Shown here: one piece after another, positions 15,267 to 24,938 of the stretch
How the letters are laid out: each line of letters begins with the position of its first letter
Position numbering within the stretch: the first letter of the stretch is position 1
Origin: Acinetobacter bereziniae LMG 1003 = CIP 70.12
GTDB taxonomy: Bacteria > Pseudomonadota > Gammaproteobacteria > Pseudomonadales > Moraxellaceae
Reading direction: 5' to 3'
NCBI RefSeq assembly: GCF_000368925.1
Contig: NZ_KB849755.1
Coordinates: forward strand, 855,770 to 898,491
DNA length: 42,722 nt
Made by a program: the position numbers and the translations under genes
Notes under the pieces: generated by a model
Told to the model about the DNA's origin: nothing
What the model saw: only the letters and a program-made list of their open reading frames with translations
Database searches by the model: none

Positions 15267-16470
15267 GTTTTATCTCCTCAATAGGTGAGACTACGTATAG
15301 TCGCTGTCCATTACTTGCTGCACAGAATCCATGCAAAACCAGTTCTGATTTTTGCTCCACATCCTTTTGAGTTGTTGGTAAAGTTGTAGGTGAAAATGCT
15401 GGATTATTTGAAGATGCATATCTGCAAAAATATAATCCACCAGTTATGTTTCCAATAAATTGTCCATTTGCTCTCAAATATACCAAAGGTAAATTTGCGG
15501 TGGTTGTATTAAACGTATCTATTGAATCGGGTAAAAATGAGGATGCTGAATTATTATACTTAGCCAATGTAGTGTCCAATCCATCAGATTGCTCTTGAAA
15601 AAGAACACGATAATTCCCTACATAGGCAGCACCAGTTGCGGCGACAATCTGACCATCATTTGATCCAGTTGTATCTATTGATCCATAGGCATCACCAATC
15701 AATACAGGATAATTTAAACTTTCGTAGCCAATATTAAAGAAAGGAAGTAAAGCATTGGTTCTAATTCCATATTCACCAATTTGCGACCAAGTAAACATCA
15801 CTAGATGGTATTTACTACCTACAATATTACCCTTGCCAAAGAAGGGATATCCTTGGGTATAAGTGTAGTCATTTGCAGTGCTGGAGGCATTTCTTGAAAA
15901 TTCCCAAGCAAATGTATTAGGTGTCGAAATCTCTCTAGATTCTGCTAAAGAATAACTATCTGTTATTTTACCAGTTGTGCTGTCAAACGACTTACCAACA
16001 CAAGGGGAAATTCGGTTACGGTAATTTGAATTATTTTGAAAGCACAATCTCAAGTATAGGTCAGACTCATCCATAGATTTTAGCTTATATACTTGAATAT
16101 TTGCTTGCTCATAAACTAGCTGCCAACCTAGAGGTGCAATATATGTTGTAAAGCCCCCTGAGATAGTTGCAGGCGCATTGTCTACCGTTAATGTTATAGT
16201 GTTGTTTGTCACACTATCAATCACATATTCGCCAGTTAAATTAACAGCATTTAACTTAAGCACGCGATTAGCGACATATCCATGATTCACCCCATAAGTT
16301 AAGGCAACTTGATTGCCTGTAACCACTACACTTGAGACAGTCTGTGTGTTGTACCCTTGAGTAAGTATTTTCTTAAAGCGATCTGGGAAAAGGTTTTTTG
16401 AACCCACACAAAAATCCAATCCTACATCTGAAAAGTCAAACATTTTGGTTTGCGTTTGCTTCATAGCCAT
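15256..16470 (-). CDS. tail protein, probably distal (404 aa)
   Basis: The protein is rich in Asn, Ser, Thr and Tyr with long beta-rich stretches and no catalytic motif. It contains VVTGNQVALTYGVNHGYVAN, a typical surface-type beta region, and aromatic-rich loops in the second half. It lies between two larger tail proteins and the tip genes, after a hairpin at 16484. I infer a structural or receptor-facing tail protein but cannot name its homolog with confidence. Confidence 0.6.
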   Translation of the reverse strand: MAMKQTQTKMFDFSDVGLDFCVGSKNLFPDRFKKILTQGYNTQTVSSVVVTGNQVALTYGVNHGYVANRVLKLNAVNLTGEYVIDSVTNNTITLTVDNAPATISGGFTTYIAPLGWQLVYEQANIQVYKLKSMDESDLYLRLCFQNNSNYRNRISPCVGKSFDSTTGKITDSYSLAESREISTPNTFAWEFSRNASSTANDYTYTQGYPFFGKGNIVGSKYHLVMFTWSQIGEYGIRTNALLPFFNIGYESLNYPVLIGDAYGSIDTTGSNDGQIVAATGAAYVGNYRVLFQEQSDGLDTTLAKYNNSASSFLPDSIDTFNTTTANLPLVYLRANGQFIGNITGGLYFCRYASSNNPAFSPTTLPTTQKDVEQKSELVLHGFCAASNGQRLYVVSPIEEIKLGY

Positions 16471-16483
16471 TTTTATTACTCAT

Positions 16484-16506
16484 AAAAAAGACCGCTTAAA
16501 GCGGTC
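16484..16506 (-). terminator. leftward hairpin inside the tail block
   Basis: Perfect stem GACCGC / GCGGTC with loop TTAAA, then six T residues on the minus strand. It lies between two tail genes of one operon. Confidence 0.75.
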
Positions 16507-16521
16507 ATATTTGAACTAAGT

Positions 16522-18138
16522 TTAAATTATGCGATCAATGTCACCTCGTAACATAACTTGGAATTGATCTGTAAGCTCAGTTGGTTCTGATTGTTTGACT
16601 GTGCGTATTGCCCAGACTGGGTACATTGCTGAGATCGAGTTAAAGCGCAATACATTACTATTCGCCCAACCTGTACCCCACCCCTCTTTTTTAATCACAA
16701 AATATGGGACCAAAGTAATCGGATTGATTGGCGCAAAATCAGCATTTGTGCTTCCTGTACCCACTTCACCCGAATATTCACCCACACATTTGAAAGTTGT
16801 ACCACTAACAAACACAATCGCCCAACGTTCTTGGATTGCACCTTTATTCGTCATTTGGATCGGATAAATCGCATCATTGTAATTTGCTGAAATCGCACCA
16901 CCCGATGCCTCATCTGACCAAACATTATTCCACGTCTGCTGAACAAATTTTTGAGTGTAACGCGCCTGCATTTCATCAATAACCAAAGCCGATCCTACAA
17001 TGGTATTTTCTGCATCATAGTTATGTGTAAGTTGCTTAGTGAATGTTAGTTGCCCATTGATCTGAACATCACGCAACAAACCCATATCTTGATAGCGATA
17101 TTGAGCAATAAAAGGTGGTGTAAGCGCATTTACTGCAAAGTCACCAGATAATGTGAATTTGCCATAATCATAATCAACCACATATTGATCAAATGGAACT
17201 TTTACCCCTTTTGAGTCAATCAATTCACACCAGGAGATACGAATATCGGGTAGCTGATACGTTTTACCTGCCACATGATCTGGCATTGCATAATCTTTGT
17301 TCGCACTGACAACGCAAATCCCCCCAATTCTGAAAATTGGCACTCGTCCATCAAGCGGTAATCGAGTTGCTGATAATCCTAAAATCTCTGCATCTAAAGG
17401 GATGTAGGTGTAAGCTACAGCGTTATACCGAGCAGATGATGCATCAATCCACACGGGTACGTTTAAATACGTCTTTGTTGCTTCCTCATACTCAAGTAGT
17501 GGTTCATACCATGGTTTAGCTTCAATCTCAGGTCTATTCGCCACAGTGATTTCTGTTTTAGTATAAAAGTAGATCTCTACAAAGCCAGTATCATAATTAA
17601 TCTTGCCGTGTGCCCGACTTGTTTCAATCACCCCATTTTCATCTGCTGTTAATGTCAACTGACCAAAATCTAAAGATGAAATTACAACAGTTAAAGATTG
17701 TGGTCGAATTGGAATGATTGGTGTTCTGAAACTAAGTTTATTTACAGGTGGCAGATCAGTTGTTGTCGTTAATGATTGAAGTACAACAGTGTTGTCGATG
17801 TTCGGCGTCCACGTATCGAGTTCAACAACACCATTGCCGTAATAAATTACTCCCGATGCAATACCACTATTTGTTGCAGGATCTACATTTCGATATAAAG
17901 TGCCTGTGCGATCAAGAAAAGTATCACTGCCTATTTTGAAACGTACTGAGCCATTCAAAATTTGCTCATCGTATCCAGATGACAGGTCGAACTTAACTTT
18001 TTCTGCAATGATATTTTGCGTTGAAGAATTCACACTTGATGTATCACGATAGCTCACTTGAATATTTGTAGCAGAGTAAGCCCTTAATTCAACTTCTTTG
18101 CCTTGAATACTAGAGGCTTGTGGTGAATAAAATGACAT
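16522..18138 (-). CDS. tail / baseplate-like structural protein (538 aa)
   Basis: Long, soluble and beta-rich, with recurring short segments of the form NYDTGFVEIYFYT and YDYGKFTLSGDF. Related 'GxINYxTG' segments occur several times in the next protein upstream (18149-20110), so the two probably share a repeated strand-turn unit. It is placed after the tape measure and a 137-residue protein. A role in the tail tip is inferred from order; I do not recognise an enzymatic domain. Confidence 0.6.
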   Translation of the reverse strand: MSFYSPQASSIQGKEVELRAYSATNIQVSYRDTSSVNSSTQNIIAEKVKFDLSSGYDEQILNGSVRFKIGSDTFLDRTGTLYRNVDPATNSGIASGVIYYGNGVVELDTWTPNIDNTVVLQSLTTTTDLPPVNKLSFRTPIIPIRPQSLTVVISSLDFGQLTLTADENGVIETSRAHGKINYDTGFVEIYFYTKTEITVANRPEIEAKPWYEPLLEYEEATKTYLNVPVWIDASSARYNAVAYTYIPLDAEILGLSATRLPLDGRVPIFRIGGICVVSANKDYAMPDHVAGKTYQLPDIRISWCELIDSKGVKVPFDQYVVDYDYGKFTLSGDFAVNALTPPFIAQYRYQDMGLLRDVQINGQLTFTKQLTHNYDAENTIVGSALVIDEMQARYTQKFVQQTWNNVWSDEASGGAISANYNDAIYPIQMTNKGAIQERWAIVFVSGTTFKCVGEYSGEVGTGSTNADFAPINPITLVPYFVIKKEGWGTGWANSNVLRFNSISAMYPVWAIRTVKQSEPTELTDQFQVMLRGDIDRII

Positions 18139-18148
18139 ATTTCCTCAC

Positions 18149-20110
18149 TTATGCTGTTCCGTATACAGCAGTAGCGGTATAAAGAGTCTCGAAAACTCGT
18201 TTAATTAATTTGGGGGTGACTTCACACTGACCACTGGCATATGTGATTGAGCCTTGCACTTGACCTTGGTCATTGACCAAGTTTCCAACACTTGAACTAA
18301 TTGGCGTATCTGTAAGGTCCACATAATCTGTCGATCCTTCAGGTGCGCTTACAGGGATCTTTAAACTCACACTGTTGGGTTGAATGGCTGATCCGGTACC
18401 AATGGTAAATACAAGTTTTTGCCCAGCATCTGGTTCAATATTTGTTCTATTTTGAGTTTGCTGTGGTCCAAAGTTATAGGTCACAACAAAACTAGTATTT
18501 TTCTGTGGCAATTTCACAGGGATGATTTCACCAATACCGGTTGTGTAATTAATTGAACCTGTTGCATCCCCTGTAAATTTACCTTGTGCATTGCTGACAG
18601 CTTTTTTAGCAACACCCTCAAGCAACCAATCTACAGTTACACCTGGAGCAATCCCCTCTTTTTCTAACTGAAAAGAGAACTTTGCTTTATTCACGGGCAA
18701 ATCAGAACGTGTGAATGTGACGATTGGCGTTCCCCACAATAACAATATTGGTGAGCCAACATCTGGTAAGGCGCCTGCTGTAAGAGTCCAAGATCCTGTT
18801 TCATAATTGATTCGACCTGAACCAAATGAGGTGCTTGAACCTTTTAACTGCCCCGAACCATCATCTTTTAACTCATAGAACTTACCTTGAGCCATATAAG
18901 AAATGGACAAACTTCCTGGTGCAGGAATTGGAACTAAAACACCTGTCCAGTTTGTGCTTTGATTATTTTGCGTGACTGGAATGGAATAGCTTTGAAAATA
19001 TTGGCTAGGTGCTGCAGCAGGTGTAAAGGTAATAGCTAGTGTTGTATTTCCAGTCCCTGCTGATGCTGTCCATTGAATTAAGCCGCGCTGATAATCAATT
19101 GTTCCAACCTGAGTGCCCTGTACATTTTTAAGCAATCCGCCCTGATCTATAACCTGCTGACCAAACAGAGCGAATGAAATACTTGAAGGCATTATACTAG
19201 AACCAATGTAGAGGTTTTGGCTTGTACTAACTGTTGTCACAAAATTTGCAGAAATTGCGCCTGAATTACCCGGCACTAAAACAACACTCTCACCTGCAGC
19301 ATTTACATCAACAATTGGTGATTCAGTTTGCGCTGATGGAATAAGCTGAGTAAACACTTCGCCCACATTAACTGTGTATTCACCTAGTTGTGCATCTGTC
19401 TTTAGCTTTTTTGATGAATAGTACAGACCTGTATCAGCAACCAGTGTGTCACGTATAATGGTTTGGCTTTTCTCGCCTGAATACCATTGTTTAGCAGAAA
19501 GTCCGACATAATCTTGATCAAGCGGATCGTTCAGAGAATAAGTTGCAACTTTATACTCAACCTGTTTACCATCCACAATCATGATTGCAATACGAGTTTC
19601 AACTTTGGTAATTCGTACATATTGCTCATGTTGCAGCGCTTTCCCTTCATTCGATACAAGTACAATCGTATCACCCACAGAAGATTCAACCTCTTGCGGA
19701 AACATAACCGCTTGAAGGATCTTCATGCCTTGATAGTGTGTGTCCTGTGGAATACCCGCCATTTGACCACCTTTAGCCAAATAGTTTTCAATGCGGTTCT
19801 GTGCTGATTTACGCTGATCTGTCCAACTTCTTGTACTGAATAAAAGTGCTGACACATTCGGATCTTTCGGCAATTCAGATACAAAGACTGTGGCACCCAT
19901 AAGTTTATCAGTATCAGCAGTTGTGACAGCTGGAAAAATCTTTCTTAAAGACACATTACCCATGGTTCGGTCAAGTTCGGATATATCATCAAATAGATTG
20001 TTGCTTAGACCGTCAACAATGATTTTTCCATTGTATTTGCCGCCACCATCATCATTATCAGTCATCCGCTCAGGTTCATAAATCACCAAGTCTTTAGTTT
20101 CAATCGGCAT
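18149..20110 (-). CDS. large tail structural protein (653 aa)
   Basis: The N-terminal 200 residues look globular (LVIYEPERMTDNDDGGGKYN, then VFVSELPKDPNVSALLFSTR). The remainder has repeated units such as GTIDYQRGLIQWTASAG, GRINYETGSWTLTAG, GSINYTTGIGEI and GSITYASGQCEV, i.e. G-x-I-x-Y-x-x-G-x-x-x. This periodic beta unit suggests an extended or ring-forming tail component. ATG 20110 overlaps the stop of the preceding gene. The specific tail position is inferred from gene order. Confidence 0.65.
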   Translation of the reverse strand: MPIETKDLVIYEPERMTDNDDGGGKYNGKIIVDGLSNNLFDDISELDRTMGNVSLRKIFPAVTTADTDKLMGATVFVSELPKDPNVSALLFSTRSWTDQRKSAQNRIENYLAKGGQMAGIPQDTHYQGMKILQAVMFPQEVESSVGDTIVLVSNEGKALQHEQYVRITKVETRIAIMIVDGKQVEYKVATYSLNDPLDQDYVGLSAKQWYSGEKSQTIIRDTLVADTGLYYSSKKLKTDAQLGEYTVNVGEVFTQLIPSAQTESPIVDVNAAGESVVLVPGNSGAISANFVTTVSTSQNLYIGSSIMPSSISFALFGQQVIDQGGLLKNVQGTQVGTIDYQRGLIQWTASAGTGNTTLAITFTPAAAPSQYFQSYSIPVTQNNQSTNWTGVLVPIPAPGSLSISYMAQGKFYELKDDGSGQLKGSSTSFGSGRINYETGSWTLTAGALPDVGSPILLLWGTPIVTFTRSDLPVNKAKFSFQLEKEGIAPGVTVDWLLEGVAKKAVSNAQGKFTGDATGSINYTTGIGEIIPVKLPQKNTSFVVTYNFGPQQTQNRTNIEPDAGQKLVFTIGTGSAIQPNSVSLKIPVSAPEGSTDYVDLTDTPISSSVGNLVNDQGQVQGSITYASGQCEVTPKLIKRVFETLYTATAVYGTA

Positions 20111-20513
20111 CGCTTAACTCCAAAAATCGCAAAGTCACGTTATATTCGTCATCATCCGAAATAGATGGATGCTCAAGCACTGGACTCGCCTCAATTGCTT
20201 TGTCTTGATGATTGAACAAGACATTAAACTTTCGTTTATCATGAAAATAATTAAATTGAAGTTCGAATTTTTCTTGCAGAACTGACCAATCTTTTAACTT
20301 GCTTACAACATGACGTTTAAGCCACGCCATGCTTTTATCAGCAGTCAAAGTGATTGGTCGTCCTGACTTTTTTATGCCCTCTTGAATGATGAGTGCACCG
20401 TCTACAGCACGATCCTGCTTTTGTTCAATAGGGTTCCAATCAAACTCATCAGACCATAAAAAGCCGTCAGACAATGTGACGGCTTCAGATGTACTTTTTC
20501 GAACTAGTTTCAT
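20100..20513 (-). CDS. small tail protein after the tape measure (137 aa)
   Basis: Located directly downstream of the tape measure, where siphoviruses usually encode a distal tail or adaptor protein. The sequence begins with strand-rich LVRKSTSEAVTLSDGFLW and contains a helix-turn region RPITLTADKSMAWLKRHVVS. No catalytic residues are evident. Its stop overlaps the next gene's start and the tape measure stop lies two bases upstream, so the three are translated in close series. Confidence 0.6.
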   Translation of the reverse strand: MKLVRKSTSEAVTLSDGFLWSDEFDWNPIEQKQDRAVDGALIIQEGIKKSGRPITLTADKSMAWLKRHVVSKLKDWSVLQEKFELQFNYFHDKRKFNVLFNHQDKAIEASPVLEHPSISDDDEYNVTLRFLELSDAD

Positions 20514-20515
20514 GA

Positions 20516-23500
20516 TTATGTACTCTTTTTAATAGTTTCCAACTCACTCAAAATTGAATTGAGGTTTGTTTCAGTTGAAGGAGATCCATAAACAGTTGCC
20601 TTATTCTTTCCAGTGCTAATTTCATACTTCACTGTCTTACTTGAATCACCAATACCCATTGTTGATGATGAATTTCCAGCATATTGAGTATATTTCTCCA
20701 ATTGTTCTCGAACATAGTTTGCGTTTGAAGTACCTCCACCGCCTCCTGCAAATGATCCAACAACATCCAAACCATTTTTTGCAAGCCAAGAAGTTGATGC
20801 ATTTCTATATCCATCACCCAACTTTGAGCCCTGAAGAATATTTTTGGCGATTTCGGCAGCTTTTTTATCGTCGTAACCCATTGCTTTAAGTTCAGCTTCA
20901 ACTTCAGACTGATTAAATGCCAATCGAGTTTTTTCACCTTGGGTTGTTGAATGCATACCACCTTGCTGAGAATCCAAAGCCTTTGCCCAAGCCTCAGATG
21001 AAGAAAGGGCTTCTTCTCGGGCTACTTCACCCATGCGACGATAAGCATTCGTTACACCATTTGATACTCTTGAAGCGTGATTGTCAGCAGCTCTATTCAT
21101 CTCATCAAACGATTGAACTGTGGCTTTGCCTGTGTTGTCTATTTGCACAGATAAACCAAGCGATGCAGCTTTAGCCTGAGCTATCGCGATTTGCGACTTA
21201 TCACCAGTTGCAATCACACTATTCAACATTTGTGTGTAGGCTTGCTGAATACCCTCTGCTGTAGCTTGACCGCTTTTTTGAACAACATTGAACTGCGATG
21301 TTGCTGTTTCTGCTGCCAAGGTTAATTGCTCTTTCGTTTTTATACCAAGAGCATTAAATGCAGCCAAAACTGGATTTAAAGAACCACCTAATCCATTTGC
21401 TTTTTGCTCAATCAAACTTAAACCATAAGCTGCTTGTTCACCAGTGATTAAGCCTTGTTTCGCAAGTTGCTCAAGTTTGCCTTTTGCATAATCAAGCTCT
21501 TGACCAGTTTGAGCGGTATTAATCGCTTTATTCACACTCTCCGAAAGCGCTAATCCTGTATCAATACCTTGCTGCTTAAATTCATCAAGATGATCTACAA
21601 CAACTTGAATATCATTAGATGCTGACTGAAATGTTTTAGAGAATCTGCCTTGCAGTTGTTGAGCATCTAGACCTGTTCTTTCTAAAGCTAAACCCATCAC
21701 AGCTTTTGTTATTTCAGCACTTTTCTCAGCCTCTTTAGCAGTACCAGCGAATGCTGCTTTAGCATTGGTTTGGAATACAACTAAATCTTCATTAACCAAA
21801 GCGTTTCTAAGCACATCCTGAACATCTTTCGCAGTAGCTTTACCTGTTTGTTGTAAATAATTTAAAGCTGATACAGCGTTATTAATACCTGCTGTTGAAT
21901 CAAATTTCATTGATTCGCTAACTTCTTTCAAAGCTTCTGCTGACTTTTTACCTGCAGTAATCAAGCCATTAAATTGCGTGACTAATTCTTGAGAGGTTTT
22001 GCTCAAACCATAAGATTTATTGATGCTCTCTTGTGCAAGTCTATTATTTTCAGCTTGCAATTCAGCTCTAACTTTTGCCTGGATGGCTTCATTCTTTTGC
22101 TGTTGCTCTAATTTTTCTATGGCATCACCATAGCCCATTAGTTTTGCAACACCCTCACCAATAGCTGTGCCAAATGGCTCAAAAACTGTTGGAACTAATA
22201 CGCCGATTGCTGTAATTGCGACACCTAAAGAACCAAGACGCCCAATCATCGTCATAATTCCACCACTAGCACCTGTAGCAGCCTTTGAGATATTGGCTGA
22301 TGTATTACTTGTAGCAGCATTGTTAGCGAGTTGAGCTTGAGTGTTTGCAATCACTGCTGTTGTTTCCTGAGTGATTGCAAGTGATGCCGCCTTTACAGCA
22401 GTTGCTTTGTCTAGGAACACTGATGCGATATTCAGTGCTTTGTATGCAACAAAAGCTTGCGTTGCGAGCTTGAGTGTATTGAAAATACTATCTAGGTTTT
22501 CAGCAACCCAGTTTAATGCTTCAGCAACTTTTGCACTTATACCTGTGCTTTGGTCTAGTTCACCTACAAATACCGTCCATGATGTTTTTAAATTCTCAAT
22601 TGATCTACCAATTGTCACAGGGAATTGAGAAAATTCCTTTTGAATGGTTTCTGACTGACCAAGGATAGCTTTAGTCACAACCTCGGTTGTAAGCTTACCC
22701 TCACCAGCCATATTTCGAAGCTGACCAGTTGTTACTTTTAACCCATCAGCTAGTGCTTGTGTTAATCGTGGAGACTGCTCCATCATTGAGTTAAACTCAT
22801 CACCACGAAGAACACCGCTCGCTAAAGCTTGTTGTAGCTGTGTAATTGATGCTTCTGCACTTTCAGCACTACCGCCTGAAATTTGAATCGCTTGGTTAAT
22901 TGTAGTTGTTAACCCTAAAACATCCTTTTGCGGTATTTTCATTTCTTGCCCGATTTTCGTTAATCGAGCATACAAATCTCCAGTAGCTGTTAAATTTGAG
23001 TTTGTTGTTTTTGCAATATTAATGACATCATTTAATGCTTGCTTTGCATCACCATGACTTCCAACTGCGATTTTGATACGAGTATTTAAGTTATTCCACT
23101 CATCAGCGGTTTTTGCAATTTCCATTGCAGAAGTCCCAATCCCCAAAGCAGCAAGTGCACCAGCTACCGCACCGAAACCCGTCTTAAGTCCTGATAACCC
23201 GCTATTTAGTTTTTTACTAGCATTATCTGCTTGATTTAACTCAATGCTTGTTTTATTCAGTGAATCATCTAAGGAACTTATTTGGTTCGCTGTTTCTTGA
23301 GATTCGTTTCCAAGTTTATCTAATTGCGAGTTAAGCGAGCTAACATCTTGTTGGCTCTTCTTAGCATCATTGCTGAGATCGTCAGAAACAGCATCTGCTG
23401 TTGCTTTATTTGTTTCTTCTGAAGTCTTTTTTAGTCGTTCTGCTTCTTTTTTTATTGATTCCAGTACAGAATTAACTGAGCTTTCAGATTGCTTTACAGC

Positions 23501-23563
23501 ACTTACTAGCCCTTTATTATCACCTTCTAGAATCAATTTAAATGTTAAGTTTTGACCAGCCAT
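20516..23563 (-). CDS. tail tape measure protein
   Basis: This 1015-residue protein is the longest in the window. An N-terminal coiled coil (residues about 15-125) is followed by a hydrophobic Gly/Ala segment (FGAVAGALAALGIGTSAMEI) and the lambda-type tape-measure N-terminal domain (about 150-330). A second hydrophobic stretch (MTMIGRLGSLGVAITAIGVL) and long Ala/Gln-rich helices come next. It sets tail length and is ejected ahead of the DNA. The length predicts a tail of roughly 150 nm if the usual 1.5 angstrom per residue holds. No lysozyme or peptidase domain is evident. Confidence 0.9.
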   Translation of the reverse strand: MAGQNLTFKLILEGDNKGLVSAVKQSESSVNSVLESIKKEAERLKKTSEETNKATADAVSDDLSNDAKKSQQDVSSLNSQLDKLGNESQETANQISSLDDSLNKTSIELNQADNASKKLNSGLSGLKTGFGAVAGALAALGIGTSAMEIAKTADEWNNLNTRIKIAVGSHGDAKQALNDVINIAKTTNSNLTATGDLYARLTKIGQEMKIPQKDVLGLTTTINQAIQISGGSAESAEASITQLQQALASGVLRGDEFNSMMEQSPRLTQALADGLKVTTGQLRNMAGEGKLTTEVVTKAILGQSETIQKEFSQFPVTIGRSIENLKTSWTVFVGELDQSTGISAKVAEALNWVAENLDSIFNTLKLATQAFVAYKALNIASVFLDKATAVKAASLAITQETTAVIANTQAQLANNAATSNTSANISKAATGASGGIMTMIGRLGSLGVAITAIGVLVPTVFEPFGTAIGEGVAKLMGYGDAIEKLEQQQKNEAIQAKVRAELQAENNRLAQESINKSYGLSKTSQELVTQFNGLITAGKKSAEALKEVSESMKFDSTAGINNAVSALNYLQQTGKATAKDVQDVLRNALVNEDLVVFQTNAKAAFAGTAKEAEKSAEITKAVMGLALERTGLDAQQLQGRFSKTFQSASNDIQVVVDHLDEFKQQGIDTGLALSESVNKAINTAQTGQELDYAKGKLEQLAKQGLITGEQAAYGLSLIEQKANGLGGSLNPVLAAFNALGIKTKEQLTLAAETATSQFNVVQKSGQATAEGIQQAYTQMLNSVIATGDKSQIAIAQAKAASLGLSVQIDNTGKATVQSFDEMNRAADNHASRVSNGVTNAYRRMGEVAREEALSSSEAWAKALDSQQGGMHSTTQGEKTRLAFNQSEVEAELKAMGYDDKKAAEIAKNILQGSKLGDGYRNASTSWLAKNGLDVVGSFAGGGGGTSNANYVREQLEKYTQYAGNSSSTMGIGDSSKTVKYEISTGKNKATVYGSPSTETNLNSILSELETIKKST

Positions 23564-23581
23564 AACTTTTCCTTGGGTAAT

Positions 23582-23605
23582 AAAAAAGCACCCTAGGGTG
23601 CTTTA
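23582..23605 (-). terminator. leftward hairpin just before the tape measure gene
   Basis: The perfect palindrome GCACCCTAGGGTGC lies within a longer AAA/TTT-extended stem, followed by six T residues on the minus strand. The stop codon of the preceding membrane protein gene lies inside it. Confidence 0.75.
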
Positions 23606-24075
23606 AATGTACCATCTTTCGAGTTTCTACAAACTTCCATTAAATGTGTCGATGTTTCCGCACCACTTGATAAAACAGGATACTGTCCTAATTTCTGATA
23701 ATGCTTTAAACCATTAGCTATACATTCTGTTTCATAGTCTTTTGTGGTTTTTTGGGTTTTTGCCCCACCATTGATATAGGTATCAATGAAAGCATATAAA
23801 ACCAAAATTACAACAGCACCAATAACCCCTAACACACCTAAAAAAATTAAATCCCCAACGTCAGAAGGTTTATTGCTTTTACAGAGGCTAGATGGTTTAA
23901 CCTGACTGCTTCCGCAATTCTCACAAACCCCAAGTCCTGTTCTGCGCCAAATCTCATAAATGATTGCAGGTATAAAAAAGAAGATAGCTAGAATTAAGGT
24001 AATTAAAAAATTACCACGTTTTTTAGCCCAACCAATATGACCGCAGTTGTTGCAGTTAACGCATTTATTTGCCAT
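23593..24075 (-). CDS. zinc-ribbon membrane protein (160 aa), accessory cassette
   Basis: Two Cys pairs (CVNCNNCGH near the start and CENCGSS after the first helix) suggest a zinc ribbon. Two membrane helices follow the pattern LITLILAIFFFIPAIIYEI and IFLGVLGVIGAVVILVLYAF. The C-terminal 50 residues are soluble. I chose ATG 24075 because the longer frame begins with TTG and lacks a site. It belongs to a three-gene insert between tail chaperone and tape measure with no obvious role in tail building. A function in altering the lysogen is inferred. Confidence 0.6.
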   Translation of the reverse strand: MANKCVNCNNCGHIGWAKKRGNFLITLILAIFFFIPAIIYEIWRRTGLGVCENCGSSQVKPSSLCKSNKPSDVGDLIFLGVLGVIGAVVILVLYAFIDTYINGGAKTQKTTKDYETECIANGLKHYQKLGQYPVLSSGAETSTHLMEVCRNSKDGTFKAP

Positions 24076-24138
24076 TGCCCACTCATTATCATATGAAACT
24101 TTAACTATAGTTCGCCACCCTAGGGCTCTTTTCAATAC

Positions 24139-24594
24139 TTAAGACGGAATATATCTTGTACCACATCTCAAGCAGATCCATGTTCTTATATAGTTGCTTT
24201 CTGCATTTTTATCTTTCGCACTCATTCTTTTGTACAATTTAATTAGACCATAAGTCAACAATGCTAATAATGGTGCAGTAATAACAAATGTTCCCAACCC
24301 TTTGAAAAATGTTGGTGCAGAAAATACACTTACTACAGCAGCAAATAGTGGTATCCAAAGCATTAAAAACACTACAAATATAACAAGTTTTGGTACAGAG
24401 CTTTTTTTAGGTGGTGCACATGTAGCAGCTAGATTAGATTGTGACGTCGATGATCCTTTACCACCACCTGCAGTTATACGCCCACTACTGGACACCCCAA
24501 CACCACTAAATCCACTCTTTCTATTTCGAGTGCCACCAGACCAAACCATGCTTAAAGTTTTGGTATTTGATGAATTGCAACTAGGGCAGTTCAT
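24139..24594 (-). CDS. zinc-ribbon membrane protein (151 aa), accessory cassette
   Basis: It begins MNCPSCNSSNTKTL and ends with CLRCGTRYIPS, so the terminal Cys pairs probably join into one zinc ribbon on the cytoplasmic side. A Gly/Ser-rich linker (about 25-55) precedes two membrane helices (about 70-95 and 105-125). ATG 24594 follows GGGAG and lies next to the stop of the secreted protein gene. Not related in sequence to known tail genes; paired with a similar zinc-ribbon membrane protein downstream. Confidence 0.6.
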   Translation of the reverse strand: MNCPSCNSSNTKTLSMVWSGGTRNRKSGFSGVGVSSSGRITAGGGKGSSTSQSNLAATCAPPKKSSVPKLVIFVVFLMLWIPLFAAVVSVFSAPTFFKGLGTFVITAPLLALLTYGLIKLYKRMSAKDKNAESNYIRTWICLRCGTRYIPS

Positions 24595-24596
24595 AA

Positions 24597-24878
24597 TCAA
24601 CGCTCCCACTGAATTCTATAGATTTTACCCTCTAAAACAGTGATGGTGTATTTCAAGCCATCAATGCTGTAATAAAAGTCAGTGAAGAATACCAATTTAC
24701 CTCGAGCATCTCTGCCTGAGTATTCATATTTACCATCTGGGCGTCCAAGTTTAGACATCATTGTCCCAACAGAATCATTATATTCAACAATATCAGTGGT
24801 AGTTCTAATGCTTCGAGCATCAACAGCAAAGGCATTCGCTGAACTTAAGAGTGCAAGTGTTAATAATAATTTTTTCAT
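24597..24878 (-). CDS. exported DUF2845/BamE-like small protein
   Basis: The 93-residue protein has a clear Sec signal peptide (MKKLLLTLALLSSANAFA, cleavage after AFA) and a mature domain with DSVGTMMSKLGRPDGKYEY and a closing VLEGKIYRIQWER, which resembles DUF2845 and the BamE/SmpA fold. It would be periplasmic. GAGGGG precedes its ATG and a promoter candidate lies at 24902-24930. It starts the accessory cassette, which may be expressed in the lysogen. Confidence 0.65.
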   Translation of the reverse strand: MKKLLLTLALLSSANAFAVDARSIRTTTDIVEYNDSVGTMMSKLGRPDGKYEYSGRDARGKLVFFTDFYYSIDGLKYTITVLEGKIYRIQWER

Positions 24879-24901
24879 GAATATCCCCTCATTATGAGAA
24901 C

Positions 24902-24930
24902 AGGATATATTTCGAATGTTTGTTGTGCAA
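24902..24930 (-). promoter_or_regulatory. possible own promoter of the accessory cassette
   Basis: On the minus strand TTGCAC and TATCCT are 17 bases apart, 24 bases before the exported protein's ATG. An internal promoter in a late operon is a usual sign of a cargo (moron) gene set. Confidence 0.45.
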
Positions 24931-24938
24931 TGTGAATT

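Noticed and set aside
20629..20961. 110-residue frame inside the tape measure gene
   Set aside because: Same strand but another frame, with biased composition typical of a shadow frame and no ribosome-binding site.
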